Positions 1-8,001 of a DNA stretch of 64,000 nt are shown in pieces (position 1 is the stretch's first letter; each line of letters begins with the position of its first letter). Source of the DNA: Lujinxingia litoralis. GTDB lineage: Bacteria; Myxococcota_A; Bradymonadia; Bradymonadales; Bradymonadaceae. Below the pieces are notes generated by a model. It was not told where the DNA came from. It searched no databases and was given only the letters and a program-made list of their open reading frames with translations. The stretch is from positions 32,409 to 96,408 of the forward strand of contig NZ_QHKO01000008.1 of the NCBI RefSeq assembly GCF_003260125.1. Direction: 5' to 3'. Both the position numbers and the translations under genes were made by a program.

Positions 1-654
1 GGCCTGGTCCACCCGGGTCAGGGTGAAGTTGGCCACGGCGGTGCCACACTGACCGGCGGCGACGAGTACAAAGCGCAGGTCGTCGCCCACCTCGTTGGGG
101 GTGGCGGTGAAGGTGCCGTCGGCCGCTGCTTCAAAGCTTGCGCCCTGGCCGATGAACGCCAGCGAGATGCCCTCGGTGGCGTTGGTCTCCACGGTGATCG
201 GGGCGCTCTCGATGCCCGTATAGTAGTCCTGTTCCAGACCGCTGATGCCGGTGATGGCCAGCGATTCGTCGCAGAGCTCCGGGCCGGGCTCGCCGGCGCA
301 GATGGTTTCGTTGGCGGCGATCTCGTCGGTGTCGAGCTCGCCATTTTCGTTGGCGTCGAGGCCGGTGGAGACGATGACGCCACCGTAGGCGCAGACCTCG
401 CCAGGCTCTACCGTCTCGGTGGTCACCAGCGAGTTGAGGGTGTTGTCCTGGCCGTTCTGCCCGTCGCTGCCATCCACGCCGTCGGTTCCGGGCTCGCCGG
501 GATCGCCCTGTTCGCCGGGCTCACCCTGCTCGCCAGCAGGACCGGCGGGGCCCATGACGCCCTGTTCGGCTTCGTCGCCGCCGCAGGCCAGCAGGCCGCT
601 GGCCAGCAGCGCGCCAAGCAGCAGGCGGATGCTGTAGGTTTGGGGGAATTTCAT
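1..654 (-). CDS. Collagen-like repeat surface lipoprotein of the DUF4397 family, array gene 1 (3' end cut by window)
   Basis: Partial: only the first 218 residues lie inside the window. A lipoprotein signal ends in a lipobox with the acylated Cys at residue 24 (LLACGG). It is followed by about 40 residues of collagen-type Gly-X-Y repeats (GPAGPAGEQGEPG) and then an EF-hand-like loop with a Cys pair (GLDANENGELD, 'DUF7151'-like). A beta-rich domain with a conserved Cys (AAGQCGTAVA) follows. From the paralogs, DUF4397 and a concanavalin-like domain should lie beyond the window. The start at 654 aligns with the paralogs, all of which place the lipobox Cys at residue 24. Its N-terminus (AEQG..GP.GP) matches array gene 3 rather than its neighbour gene 2. 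The collagen-like stretch suggests an extended stalk holding the protein off the cell surface; function unknown. Confidence 0.85.
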   Translation of the reverse strand, partial: MKFPQTYSIRLLLGALLASGLLACGGDEAEQGVMGPAGPAGEQGEPGEQGDPGEPGTDGVDGSDGQNGQDNTLNSLVTTETVEPGEVCAYGGVIVSTGLDANENGELDTDEIAANETICAGEPGPELCDESLAITGISGLEQDYYTGIESAPITVETNATEGISLAFIGQGASFEAAADGTFTATPNEVGDDLRFVLVAAGQCGTAVANFTLTRVDQA

Positions 655-703
655 AAGTCGATCACTCCGTAACATCGATCATTTAAATGGATTCCTGAAG
701 GAG

Positions 704-743
704 GCCTGCCGGGGCCCGGGAACAAGGAAGGGGCCCGGCAGGC
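704..743. terminator. GC-rich hairpin after array gene 2
   Basis: A near-perfect inverted repeat of about 14 bp (GCCTGCCGGGG at 704 against its complement ending at 743) lies just past the minus-strand stop at 754 and before gene 1. It has no T-tract, so it may act as an intercistronic stabilising or attenuating hairpin rather than a complete intrinsic terminator. Confidence 0.45.
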
Positions 744-753
744 TGGCGTGCCC

Positions 754-2505
754 TCAGAGCAGCGAGGGTTCGGCCTGCTCAAACTTCAGGTTGTCGATCC
801 AGCCCATGTCTTCGCCGTCGGCGCCGCTGCTGTCTTTGCGGTAGATCCAGGAGAAGGTGTAGGTGCCGGCGGCGGGGATCTCATAGGAGACGGGGGCCCA
901 GTCCTGCTCACGGAAAATGCGGTCGATGTAGCCGGAGCTGTGGCTGCAGCTGGCGGCTGCGGAGTCGCAGAAGACCAGTCCATCGAAGAAATAGGAGCCA
1001 TCCTCGGAGCTGACCTTCCAGTCGAAGGAGAAGGTGCCGGGCGTGGCGAACGTCAGGTCGATCTGCAGCTCGCTGCGCTGGTTGTCGGAGATCGGACCGC
1101 TGACCAGGGAGTGGTCGCCCAGGGTGAAGGCGGTGTCGCTCTCGACCTCCCAGCCCAGGTCGCCACTGGTGGTGAACTCGGTGGGGAGTGTGCCGTCTTC
1201 AATGTCGAAGAGGGTGGTGCGGATGCCGGCAGCCTTCAGGATCGCCACCTCGCCAGCAGTGGTGTTGAGCGGCTGGATGAGCAGGCGCACGTTGCCGGCC
1301 TGGGTCTCGTAGGCGAAGGCGTTGGCGATGTTGCCGGCCGTCAGCGCGCTGCTCACGCCGGTGTCGTAGGTGAGCAGGGTGCCGCCGGAGTTGATCTGCA
1401 GGGCGGCGACGGTGGCCACGTAGTCGGCGTAGTCGCCGACATTTTCAAAGGACACGCCGGCGGCGATTTCGCTGAGGTTGTCCGTATCGGCGCCGGCGCT
1501 GATGGCGATGTCGCCGGCGATTTCGGCGGCGTGGATGAAGCGCGTGCGGAAGGAGCCGTCAGCCGGCGCGGTGCGCACGTCATCTTCCAGAACCATGAAG
1601 TCCAGCGTTCCCAGGTTGCTGTAGGCCACCACGGTGTAGGAGCCGCCCAGCGCAAAGTCGAAGGGATCGGTGGTGCCCACCAGGGTATCGCCCTCATAGA
1701 GGTCGAAGCTGTAGTTGCCCGGATCGACGGCCATCGGGTCATCGGTCTCTTCAAAGTCGGCGACGGCCATCAGTTCGGCGGTCCCGGTGAGCACCATGTC
1801 GAGCTCGCCGGCGCCGTGGAAGAGGTGGACCAGGCGCAGGGTGGCGACGGGAGCTTCGACCCTGGCGATCGAGATGTGGGCCATGGCCGTGCCACATTCG
1901 CCGGCGGCGACGAGCATAAACTCATAGCCCTCACCCACCTCGTCGGGGGTGGCGGTGAAGGTGCCGTCGGCGGCCGGGGTGAAGCTGGCGCCCTCACCGA
2001 CAAAGCTCAACGAAATTGGCCCGGTGGCGTTGGACTCCACGGTGATCGGGGCACTCTCCACGCCCTCAAAGTAGAGCTGGTCGAGGCCGGTGATGCCGGT
2101 GATGGTCAGCGGCTGGTTGCAGAGGGCGGTGCCATCGGTGCCATTGCAGATGTTTTCGGTGGAGGCGATCTCGTCTTCGTCGAGCTCGCCATTGGCGTTG
2201 GCGTCCACGCCGGTGGAGATGGCCACGCCGCCGTTGGCGCACACATCGCCCGGCGCCAGCTCTTCGGTGACGAAGAGCGAGGTCAGGCCCTCGGCGCCAT
2301 CCTGCCCGTCGGCGCCGTCCTGCCCGTCTTGACCATCGGTGCCGGGGTCACCCTGCTCCCCCTGTTCGCCCTGAGGGCCCTCTTCGCCCTGAGGACCTTC
2401 GGGGCCGGGGTCACCCTGCTGGACTTCGCCGCCACAGGCGACGGCGCCAGCGGCAAACATGGCACAGATCAACAGGCGAATATTCCTTGTGTAACCGGAC
2501 TTCAT
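754..2505 (-). CDS. Collagen-like repeat/DUF4397 surface lipoprotein, array gene 2 (mosaic)
   Basis: 583 residues. The lipobox is AAGAVAC with Cys24, followed by Gly-X-Y collagen-like repeats at about 30-73, an EF-hand-like DUF7151-type loop (VDANANGELDEDE, about 85-120), a beta domain with an AAGECGTA Cys, and DUF4397 (ATLRLVHLF..., about 205-330). A C-terminal concanavalin/MAM-like module carries FDWKVSSE, GTYTFSW and WIDNLKFE. I chose the start at 2505 rather than the upstream ATG at 2544 because MKSG and the preceding GAAGG are conserved in gene 4. The N-terminus and leader match gene 4, the second domain resembles gene 1 and the DUF4397-to-end part matches gene 3, so this looks like a recombinant. 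It is probably surface-anchored, perhaps in adhesion or calcium-dependent matrix binding, but the role is not known. Confidence 0.9.
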   Translation of the reverse strand: MKSGYTRNIRLLICAMFAAGAVACGGEVQQGDPGPEGPQGEEGPQGEQGEQGDPGTDGQDGQDGADGQDGAEGLTSLFVTEELAPGDVCANGGVAISTGVDANANGELDEDEIASTENICNGTDGTALCNQPLTITGITGLDQLYFEGVESAPITVESNATGPISLSFVGEGASFTPAADGTFTATPDEVGEGYEFMLVAAGECGTAMAHISIARVEAPVATLRLVHLFHGAGELDMVLTGTAELMAVADFEETDDPMAVDPGNYSFDLYEGDTLVGTTDPFDFALGGSYTVVAYSNLGTLDFMVLEDDVRTAPADGSFRTRFIHAAEIAGDIAISAGADTDNLSEIAAGVSFENVGDYADYVATVAALQINSGGTLLTYDTGVSSALTAGNIANAFAYETQAGNVRLLIQPLNTTAGEVAILKAAGIRTTLFDIEDGTLPTEFTTSGDLGWEVESDTAFTLGDHSLVSGPISDNQRSELQIDLTFATPGTFSFDWKVSSEDGSYFFDGLVFCDSAAASCSHSSGYIDRIFREQDWAPVSYEIPAAGTYTFSWIYRKDSSGADGEDMGWIDNLKFEQAEPSLL

Positions 2506-2640
2506 CCTTCGATACCTCGGGTAGTGGGGTGTACGGCAGGTCACGCTCCAGACACGGGAGCCCCTATGGCTGCGCGATCGTGTGAGCGTCGAAAGTGACG
2601 TGATGGGCAGGCACCCTAGCGCATTTTTTTTCGGATCTGT
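2506..2640 (-). promoter_or_regulatory. Conserved 5' leader of array gene 2
   Basis: About 135 bp upstream of gene 2 is nearly the same as the leader of gene 4 (6489-6620), although the flanks differ. It holds a hairpin at 2545-2561 (stem GCTCC/GGAGC) and a second at 2587-2600 (CGTC/GACG), with a run of T on the plus strand at 2624-2631. The first hairpin shows a compensatory base-pair change relative to the gene 4 copy, which suggests selection on RNA structure. No consensus -35/-10 was identified. The remaining intergenic DNA to 2867 holds only the terminator and hairpin listed separately. Confidence 0.55.
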
Positions 2641-2783
2641 AGTACGCTGTCAGGGCCTGTTACAGGTTGTTTCATTGTGGGGCGCTCAGCGTTAGAGAAG
2701 GGGCCGATCGTCGTGAGCGGTAGGCCGCTTTGAGACGAGGTTCGCACGTGGGCTGCCGCCCAATAAGGTGAGGTTCCAGACCT

Positions 2784-2822
2784 AAAAAAGCCCCGCGACG
2801 CCTGGCGTCGCGGGGCTTTTTT
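2784..2822. terminator. Bidirectional intrinsic terminator
   Basis: A GC stem (CCCCGCGACGCC / GGCGTCGCGGGG) is flanked by an A-run on the left and a T-run on the right, so it works on both strands. It ends the minus-strand gene 4-gene 3 unit before the leader of gene 2. Confidence 0.9.
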
Positions 2823-2835
2823 GGTGGGGTTTGAG

Positions 2836-2861
2836 GGCCCGGCCCGCAAGCGGGCCGGGCC
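2836..2861. repeat. Perfect 12-bp inverted repeat after array gene 3
   Basis: GGCCCGGCCCGC and its exact complement are separated by AA. The repeat starts 7 bases past the minus-strand stop of gene 3 and is followed about 15 bases later by the intrinsic terminator at 2784-2822. It may be a 3'-end protecting hairpin. Confidence 0.6.
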
Positions 2862-2867
2862 AGGTTA

Positions 2868-4613
2868 TCAGAGCAGCGAGGGCTCGGGCTGCTCAAACCT
2901 CAGGTTGTCGATCCAGCCGCGGTCTTCGCCCAAGGAATTGGAGATGTCTTTGCGGTAGACCCAGGAGAAGGTGTAGGTGCCGGCGGCGGGGATCTCGTAG
3001 GAGACCGGGGCCCAGTCCTTTTCACCCGAAGTGCGCGCCGCGAAGTTGGGGTAGTAGGGGTTGCAGCTGGCAGCGTCGTAGTCGCAGAAGAAGAGGGGAT
3101 CGTAGTTACTCTCACTGCTGACCTTCCAGTCGAACATAAAGATGCCGGGCTCGGTGAACTCCAGTTCGATCTCCAGCTCGCTGCGAGAGTTGTGGTCGAT
3201 CGGGCCGCTGACCAGGGAGTGGTCGCCCAGGCTGACATTGGGGTCACTCTCGATCTCCCAGCCCAGGTCGCCGCTGTGGGTGAACTCGGTGGGGAGCGTG
3301 CCGTCTTCAAAATCGAAGAGGGGGGTGCGGGCGCCGGCGGCCTTCAGGATGGACGTCTCGCCAGCGGTGGTGTTGAGCTGCTGGATGAGCAGGCGCACAT
3401 TGCCGCCCTGAGTCTGGTAGGCGAAGACGTTGGCGATGTCGCCGGCCGTCAGCGCGCTGCTCACGCCGGTGTCGTAGGTGAGCAGGGTGCCGCCGGAGTC
3501 GATCTGCAGCGCGCCCAGGCCACCGAGGTAATCGGTGAAGCTGCCAACATCCCCAAAAGGCACGCCGGCGGCGATCGCGTTGAGGCTATCTGCATCGGGG
3601 CCGGCGCTGATGGTGACGGTTCCGGCAAGTTCCGCGCTGTGGATGAAGCGCGCGCGGAAGGCGTCGTCGGCCGGTTCGGTGCGCACGTCATCTTCCAGAA
3701 TCATGACGTCCAGCGCTCCCTGGTTGCTGTAGGCCACCACGGTGTAGGAGCCGCCCAGCGCATAGTCGTAGGGATCGGTGGTGCCCACCAGCGTGTCGCC
3801 CTCATGGAGGTCGAAGCTGTAGGTGCCCGGGTCCAGGGCCATCGGGGCATCGGTCTCTTCAAAGTCGGCGACGGCCAGGAGCTCGGAGGTCCCGGTGAGC
3901 GTCATGTCGAGCTCGCCGGTGCCGGGGACGAGATGGACCAGGCGCAGGGTGGCGACGGGCGCTTCGATCTCGGCGAAGGAGAGCTGGGTTACTTCGGTGC
4001 CGCACTGGCCGGCGGCCACCAGCGTGATCCGCTGGCCTTCACCCAGCTCCTGTGGGGTGAGCGTGAAGGTGGTGTTGGAGGTGAGAGTGGGCTCCAGCGT
4101 GGCACCACCGACAAAGGCCAGAGTGAGGTTGGCGTCGTCGTTGGTCTCCACGGTGATCGGGTCGCTTTCCCGGCCCAGATAGAGGGCCTGATCGGCGCCG
4201 GAGATGCCGGTGATGGCGAAGGCTTCGTCGCAGATGTCCTGCACGGCGTCGTTCTGGTTGCAGATGGTCTCGGAGGCGTCGATTTCGGCTTCGCCCAGGA
4301 CGTCATCGCCGTTGGCGTCGATGCCCACCGAGACGGTAACGCCGCCGTTGGCGCAGACATCGCCGGGCTCCACGTTTTCGGTGAGGACAAGCGAGTTTGC
4401 GCCGTCTTCGCCGGGCTCTGCGTCGTTGCCGGGTTGTCCGTCTTCGCCGTCTTCGCCGGGCTGCCCGCTTTCGCCAGGCTCGCCCTGTTCACCCACCGGG
4501 CCCTGGGGGCCCTGAGCGCCTTGCTCGGCTTCGGCGCCGCCACAGGCGAGTGCGCCGGTGGTCAGGGCCGCGCAGAGGAGCAGGCGGAGTTTATAGGATG
4601 GAGATGTGTTCAT
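2868..4613 (-). CDS. Collagen-like repeat/DUF4397 surface lipoprotein, array gene 3
   Basis: 581 residues. The lipobox is TGALAC (Cys24). Collagen-like Gly-X-Y repeats with an Asp/Glu bias span about 30-72, followed by an EF-hand-like calcium-type loop (GIDANGDDVLGEAE) with paired Cys and a beta domain with AAGQCGTE. DUF4397 (ATLRLVHLVPG...) follows, then a C-terminal MAM/concanavalin-like module (FDWKVSSE, SYEIPAAGTYTFSW, WIDNLRFE). It belongs to the same subtype as gene 1 (AEQG..GP.GP.GEQGEPG). It lies 117 bp downstream of gene 4 without its own conserved leader, so co-transcription with gene 4 is likely. Predicted location is the outer-membrane outer face; ligand unknown. Confidence 0.9.
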   Translation of the reverse strand: MNTSPSYKLRLLLCAALTTGALACGGAEAEQGAQGPQGPVGEQGEPGESGQPGEDGEDGQPGNDAEPGEDGANSLVLTENVEPGDVCANGGVTVSVGIDANGDDVLGEAEIDASETICNQNDAVQDICDEAFAITGISGADQALYLGRESDPITVETNDDANLTLAFVGGATLEPTLTSNTTFTLTPQELGEGQRITLVAAGQCGTEVTQLSFAEIEAPVATLRLVHLVPGTGELDMTLTGTSELLAVADFEETDAPMALDPGTYSFDLHEGDTLVGTTDPYDYALGGSYTVVAYSNQGALDVMILEDDVRTEPADDAFRARFIHSAELAGTVTISAGPDADSLNAIAAGVPFGDVGSFTDYLGGLGALQIDSGGTLLTYDTGVSSALTAGDIANVFAYQTQGGNVRLLIQQLNTTAGETSILKAAGARTPLFDFEDGTLPTEFTHSGDLGWEIESDPNVSLGDHSLVSGPIDHNSRSELEIELEFTEPGIFMFDWKVSSESNYDPLFFCDYDAASCNPYYPNFAARTSGEKDWAPVSYEIPAAGTYTFSWVYRKDISNSLGEDRGWIDNLRFEQPEPSLL

Positions 4614-4660
4614 AGCGTAGGTACTCCAGAAATTAGGTCTTCATCGTCCCTTTGAGGCCG

Positions 4661-4690
4661 GGCGCCTCCGCCGTAAAGAGGGGAGGCGCC
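4661..4690. repeat. Inverted repeat between array genes 4 and 3
   Basis: A 9-bp stem GGCGCCTCC/GGAGGCGCC with a 12-base loop lies about 40 bases past the stop of gene 4 and has no T-tract. With the hairpins at 704-743 and 2836-2861, this places a GC-rich hairpin after every complete gene of the array. Confidence 0.45.
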
Positions 4691-4730
4691 GGCGGCTGCT
4701 TCGATCGCGTGAGCGTATGCTCCACAGCGA

Positions 4731-6488
4731 TCAGGGAAGGCCGGGGGTGAAGGTCAGGTTGTCGAGCCACCCACGGTCCAGACCGTTGGAGACGCTGCTA
4801 TCCTTCTCGTAGACCCAGGCAAAGGTGTAGGTGCCCGCCGCTTCGACTTCGTAGGTGTAGTTGGCAAAGTCAGCCGGGGTGCCACCGAGCTCGGCGTCGG
4901 AGACGTCGGAGTTGCAGTTTTCGGCAGCGTCGATGTCGGCGCAGAAGGCCAGGCCATCGTAGAGATTGCCGTTGATACTCAGGTTTTCGGAGCTGACTTT
5001 CCAATCGAAGGCGAAGATGCCTGCTTCGGTGAACTCTACGGTCACCTCAATCCAGGAGAACTGACTGTCGCCGATGTCGCCGCTGCGGGCGGCGAAGTTG
5101 CCAGCGCTGACGTCTTCGTCGGTGACAGACCATTCGGCATCGCCACCGGTGCGCACCGTGGCGTTGAGCAGGTCGGCGCCGATGGAGACCGGCAGGGTCT
5201 CCAGGCCGGGGATGAGGATGGCATCACTGCCGGCATCGCCCAGCTGCTGGACGAAGATGTGGGGCTCCCCGCCCATCATGAAGGCGAAGGCGTTGGCGAT
5301 GGCGCCGTCAGCAAAGGTCGCCACCGAGAAGCCGACGTAGTCGAAGAGGGTGCCGGCCGAGTCGATCTGCACAAATTCCACGCCGGTAGCCAGGTCGGTG
5401 GCAGCAGATGCCGTGCCGAAGGCCAGGCCGGCGACGAGCTCAGCGGTGGAGGCTTCGTCGGCGCCGGTGCTGATGGCGACGTTGCCCACGCCGTCGGCGG
5501 CGTGGATGGCCCGCAGGCGGAAGTTGCCTGCGGCCGGCTTCGTCAGCACGTCGTCTTCAATGATGAGGAAGTCCAGCGCGCCGGCGTTGCTGTAGGCGAC
5601 CACCGTGTAGGAGCCACCCAGCGCGAAGTCGGCGGCCGCAGTGGTGCCGGCGACGGTATCTTCGGCGATCAGGTCGAAGCTGTAGTTGCCCGGATCGACT
5701 TCCAGGGGGCCTTCGGCGGTGGCGAAGTCGATGGTGGCCAGCGCCTCGGTGGTGCCGGTGAGTGCCACGTCGACTTCTCCGGCGTCTTCGAAGAGGTGGA
5801 CCAGGCGGATGTTGGCCACCGGCGCTTCGACCGCGTCGATGGAGATGTTGGCCACCGCCGTGCCGCACTCGCCATTGGCGACCAGCACAAACTCAAGGCC
5901 CTCGCCATCTTCGACGATGTCTTCGGGGGTGATGGTGAAGGTGCCGTCGCCGGCCGAGACGTCGAACTCAGCGCCCAGGCCGACAAAGCTCAGGTTGAGC
6001 GTGCCTTCGCCATTGGTCTCCACGGTGACCGGATCGCTGGCATTGCCGGCGAAAAAGCGCTGGTCCAGGCCGGTGATGTCGGTGATGGCCAGGGCCTCGT
6101 CGCAGAGGAGCGAGCCGTCGACGCCGTTGCAGACGTTCTGGGTGTCGGCAATCTCGTCTTCGTCGAGGGTGCCGTTTTCGTTGGCGTCGACGCCGGTGGA
6201 GATGGCCACGCCGCCGTTGGCGCAGACATCGCCCGGCGCCAGCTCTTCGGTGAGGATCAGCGAGTTGAGGCCGTTTTCGCCGTCCTGGCCATCGGCGCCG
6301 TCCTGGCCGTCTTGACCATCGGTGCCGGGCTCACCCTGCTCCCCCTTGTCGCCCTGGGGGCCCTGCTCACCCTGCGGGCCTTCGGGGCCGGGATCCCCCT
6401 GCTGGACTTCGCCGCCACAGGCGACCGCGCCAGCAGCAAACAGGGCACAAACCAACAGGCGAATGATTCTCTTATTGCCTGACTTCAT
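4731..6488 (-). CDS. Collagen-like repeat/DUF4397 surface lipoprotein, array gene 4
   Basis: 585 residues. Lipobox AAGAVAC (Cys24), collagen-like repeats (GDPGPEGPQGEQGPQGD...) at about 30-72, an EF-hand-like loop (VDANENGTLDEDE), a Cys-containing beta domain, DUF4397 (ANIRLVHLFEDAG) and a C-terminal module ending in WLDNLTF. It is the most divergent copy from the DUF4397 domain onward, although its first 120 residues and leader nearly match gene 2. The start MKSG is preceded by GAAGG. It is the promoter-proximal member of the gene 4-gene 3 transcription unit. Surface exposure is inferred from the lipobox and the extended Gly-X-Y stalk. Confidence 0.9.
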   Translation of the reverse strand: MKSGNKRIIRLLVCALFAAGAVACGGEVQQGDPGPEGPQGEQGPQGDKGEQGEPGTDGQDGQDGADGQDGENGLNSLILTEELAPGDVCANGGVAISTGVDANENGTLDEDEIADTQNVCNGVDGSLLCDEALAITDITGLDQRFFAGNASDPVTVETNGEGTLNLSFVGLGAEFDVSAGDGTFTITPEDIVEDGEGLEFVLVANGECGTAVANISIDAVEAPVANIRLVHLFEDAGEVDVALTGTTEALATIDFATAEGPLEVDPGNYSFDLIAEDTVAGTTAAADFALGGSYTVVAYSNAGALDFLIIEDDVLTKPAAGNFRLRAIHAADGVGNVAISTGADEASTAELVAGLAFGTASAATDLATGVEFVQIDSAGTLFDYVGFSVATFADGAIANAFAFMMGGEPHIFVQQLGDAGSDAILIPGLETLPVSIGADLLNATVRTGGDAEWSVTDEDVSAGNFAARSGDIGDSQFSWIEVTVEFTEAGIFAFDWKVSSENLSINGNLYDGLAFCADIDAAENCNSDVSDAELGGTPADFANYTYEVEAAGTYTFAWVYEKDSSVSNGLDRGWLDNLTFTPGLP

Positions 6489-6620
6489 CCTTCGATACCT
6501 CGAGTGTGTGTCGTACGACAGGTCACGCTCTGGACACGAGAGCCCCTATGGCTGCGCGGTCGTGGGAGCGTCAAAAATGACGTGATGGGCGGCACCTTAG
6601 CGCATTTTTTTCCGGATCTG
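6489..6620 (-). promoter_or_regulatory. Conserved 5' leader of array gene 4
   Basis: This is the second copy of the leader seen before gene 2. Hairpin 6527-6543 has stem GCTCT/AGAGC, where gene 2 has GCTCC/GGAGC: the closing pair has changed on both sides. Hairpin 6569-6582 (CGTCA/TGACG) corresponds to 2587-2600. The shared T-run and CGGATCTGTAGT sequence mark the distal edge of the conservation near 6625. Confidence 0.55.
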
Positions 6621-6758
6621 TAGTCCTCTGTGTGGAAGGGCCTCAGGTCCTTTATTTATGGGGCGATCAGCGCTATAGGGGGGCAGAACCCCGGAGAAAA
6701 GGGGCGCGCTGAGGCGATGAGGTGTCAGTGCCGAACATGATGACGCGCAGGAGCATGG

Positions 6759-7961
6759 ATGAAGTGGACGCAGATGAAATGGACGCATGGGCTTGTGATG
6801 CTGGCCGTGGTGCTGGCCAGCGCCTGCGGTGAGGATGGGGGGCCGCGACGCACTCAGGATGCCGGGTTTGATGTCGGTGATCCCGTGGAGGACGTCGGGG
6901 GTGGGGAGGACGCCGACGGTGGCGAGGATGTGGATGCCGGCGAGGACGCCGACGGTGGCGAGGATGTGGATGCCGGCGAGGACGCCGATGGCGGCGAGGA
7001 TGTGGATGCCGGCGAGGACGCCGACGCGGGCGATGAGGACTCGGAGTTTTTGCTCGGGCCCGAGGTGGGGGTGAGCGATGGCACCTTCGACACGCGTTTG
7101 AGTGCCGCGTTTGACGGGGTGGTATCGCAGCCCCCGTCGGAGTCGGCCTGGACCGCGATCTATGAGAACCTTGATAAGGAACCTCTGCTCTACAAAGAGT
7201 TCCGCTGCGAGATGCGTCTGCAGGGCGTGGAGGTGCATCCCCCTACCGATAGCTTTTTGCTCTATGACGAGGTGAGCTTTCCGCAAGGGGGCAGCGGTCA
7301 GGCGGTTCTGGTGGGGCGTAAGGCGGCCTCCAGTTTTTGGTACACGCTGGCGACCCGGCCCTTTGAGGCGCAGGGACCGGTGGTGTTTTCGCCCGAGGAG
7401 CTCCCCACCGCCTCGGACTACGTGGCCTACGGCGTGATCTTTGAGGCGGACTCACCCCTGGTGGCGCGGGTTCAGGTGGCCGAGGTTCGCTTCTGGGGGT
7501 ACTGCGCCAGCCCCGAGCATGAGATCGCCTGGCACACCACCCCCTGGCAGTGCACCGGCGTGGTGTGTGAGGACACGGTCAATCCGGGAGGCACCGGGGA
7601 GCGGCAGGTCCGCTGCCAGCGTGATACCGGGGACAGGGCGCACCCGGACTTCTGCGAAGAAGAGATGCCGGCGACCACTGGCCAGAGCTGCGTGCTGAGC
7701 TGCCCGTATGAGCTGGTGTATGTGGGGGCGCGTCCCTTCACCTACGATAATCAGTCGGGGTGGCTGCACGAGGGAATCTCGTCGTCCCGGACCGGTCCCC
7801 TGCCCGGATCGGTGAGCCAGGCAACGACCCGGGAAGAGATCGAAGGCAAGCCCTGCTCGGTGCTCGCCGAAGACCCGCTGGCGTATTTTGTGGGGTTGCG
7901 CTGCCGCGAGGAGACCCCGGAGGGGGAGGCGCAGCTCTACTGCGCGTTCCGGTGTGAGTGA
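6759..7961 (+). CDS. Secreted lipoprotein with Glu/Asp/Gly tandem-repeat linker
   Basis: 400 residues. A lipoprotein signal ends in LASAC, with Cys at residue 23 or 18 depending on which of two in-frame Met codons is used (6759, preceded by AGGAG, or 6774). It is followed by three exact-length 12-residue repeats (EDADGGEDVDAG) and a globular domain of about 300 residues with many Cys (about residues 140-400). No family was recognised. The acidic repeat probably acts as a flexible spacer off the outer membrane, as in the other lipoproteins of this window. It stands alone on the plus strand, opposite the collagen-like array, with 270 bp between the two starts. Confidence 0.8.
   Translation: MKWTQMKWTHGLVMLAVVLASACGEDGGPRRTQDAGFDVGDPVEDVGGGEDADGGEDVDAGEDADGGEDVDAGEDADGGEDVDAGEDADAGDEDSEFLLGPEVGVSDGTFDTRLSAAFDGVVSQPPSESAWTAIYENLDKEPLLYKEFRCEMRLQGVEVHPPTDSFLLYDEVSFPQGGSGQAVLVGRKAASSFWYTLATRPFEAQGPVVFSPEELPTASDYVAYGVIFEADSPLVARVQVAEVRFWGYCASPEHEIAWHTTPWQCTGVVCEDTVNPGGTGERQVRCQRDTGDRAHPDFCEEEMPATTGQSCVLSCPYELVYVGARPFTYDNQSGWLHEGISSSRTGPLPGSVSQATTREEIEGKPCSVLAEDPLAYFVGLRCREETPEGEAQLYCAFRCE
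6906..7013 (+). repeat. Three tandem 36-bp in-frame repeats
   Basis: Units at 6906-6941, 6942-6977 and 6978-7013 with a partial fourth from 7014. The first two are identical, and the third differs only at synonymous positions. They encode a 12-residue acidic unit and are prone to copy-number change by slippage. Confidence 0.9.
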
Positions 7962-7968
7962 GGTTTGA

Positions 7969-7997
7969 GGGGGGATTGGGGGGAGCTCGGGGGGGGG
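7969..7997 (+). other. G-run cluster (possible G-quadruplex)
   Basis: Three runs of 6, 6 and 9 G in 29 bases lie just after the lipoprotein stop and before the first hipB operator. The 9-G run can supply two of the four tracts needed. Confidence 0.35.
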
Positions 7998-8001
7998 CGT
8001 T

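Noticed and set aside
748..2598. Long plus-strand open frame opposite array gene 2
   Set aside because: Antisense shadow of a GC-rich gene: Gly/Val/Ala-rich translation with no domains, signal or ribosome-binding site. The same applies to the long antisense frames over genes 3 and 4, the transpeptidase, glpD and the phosphorylase.
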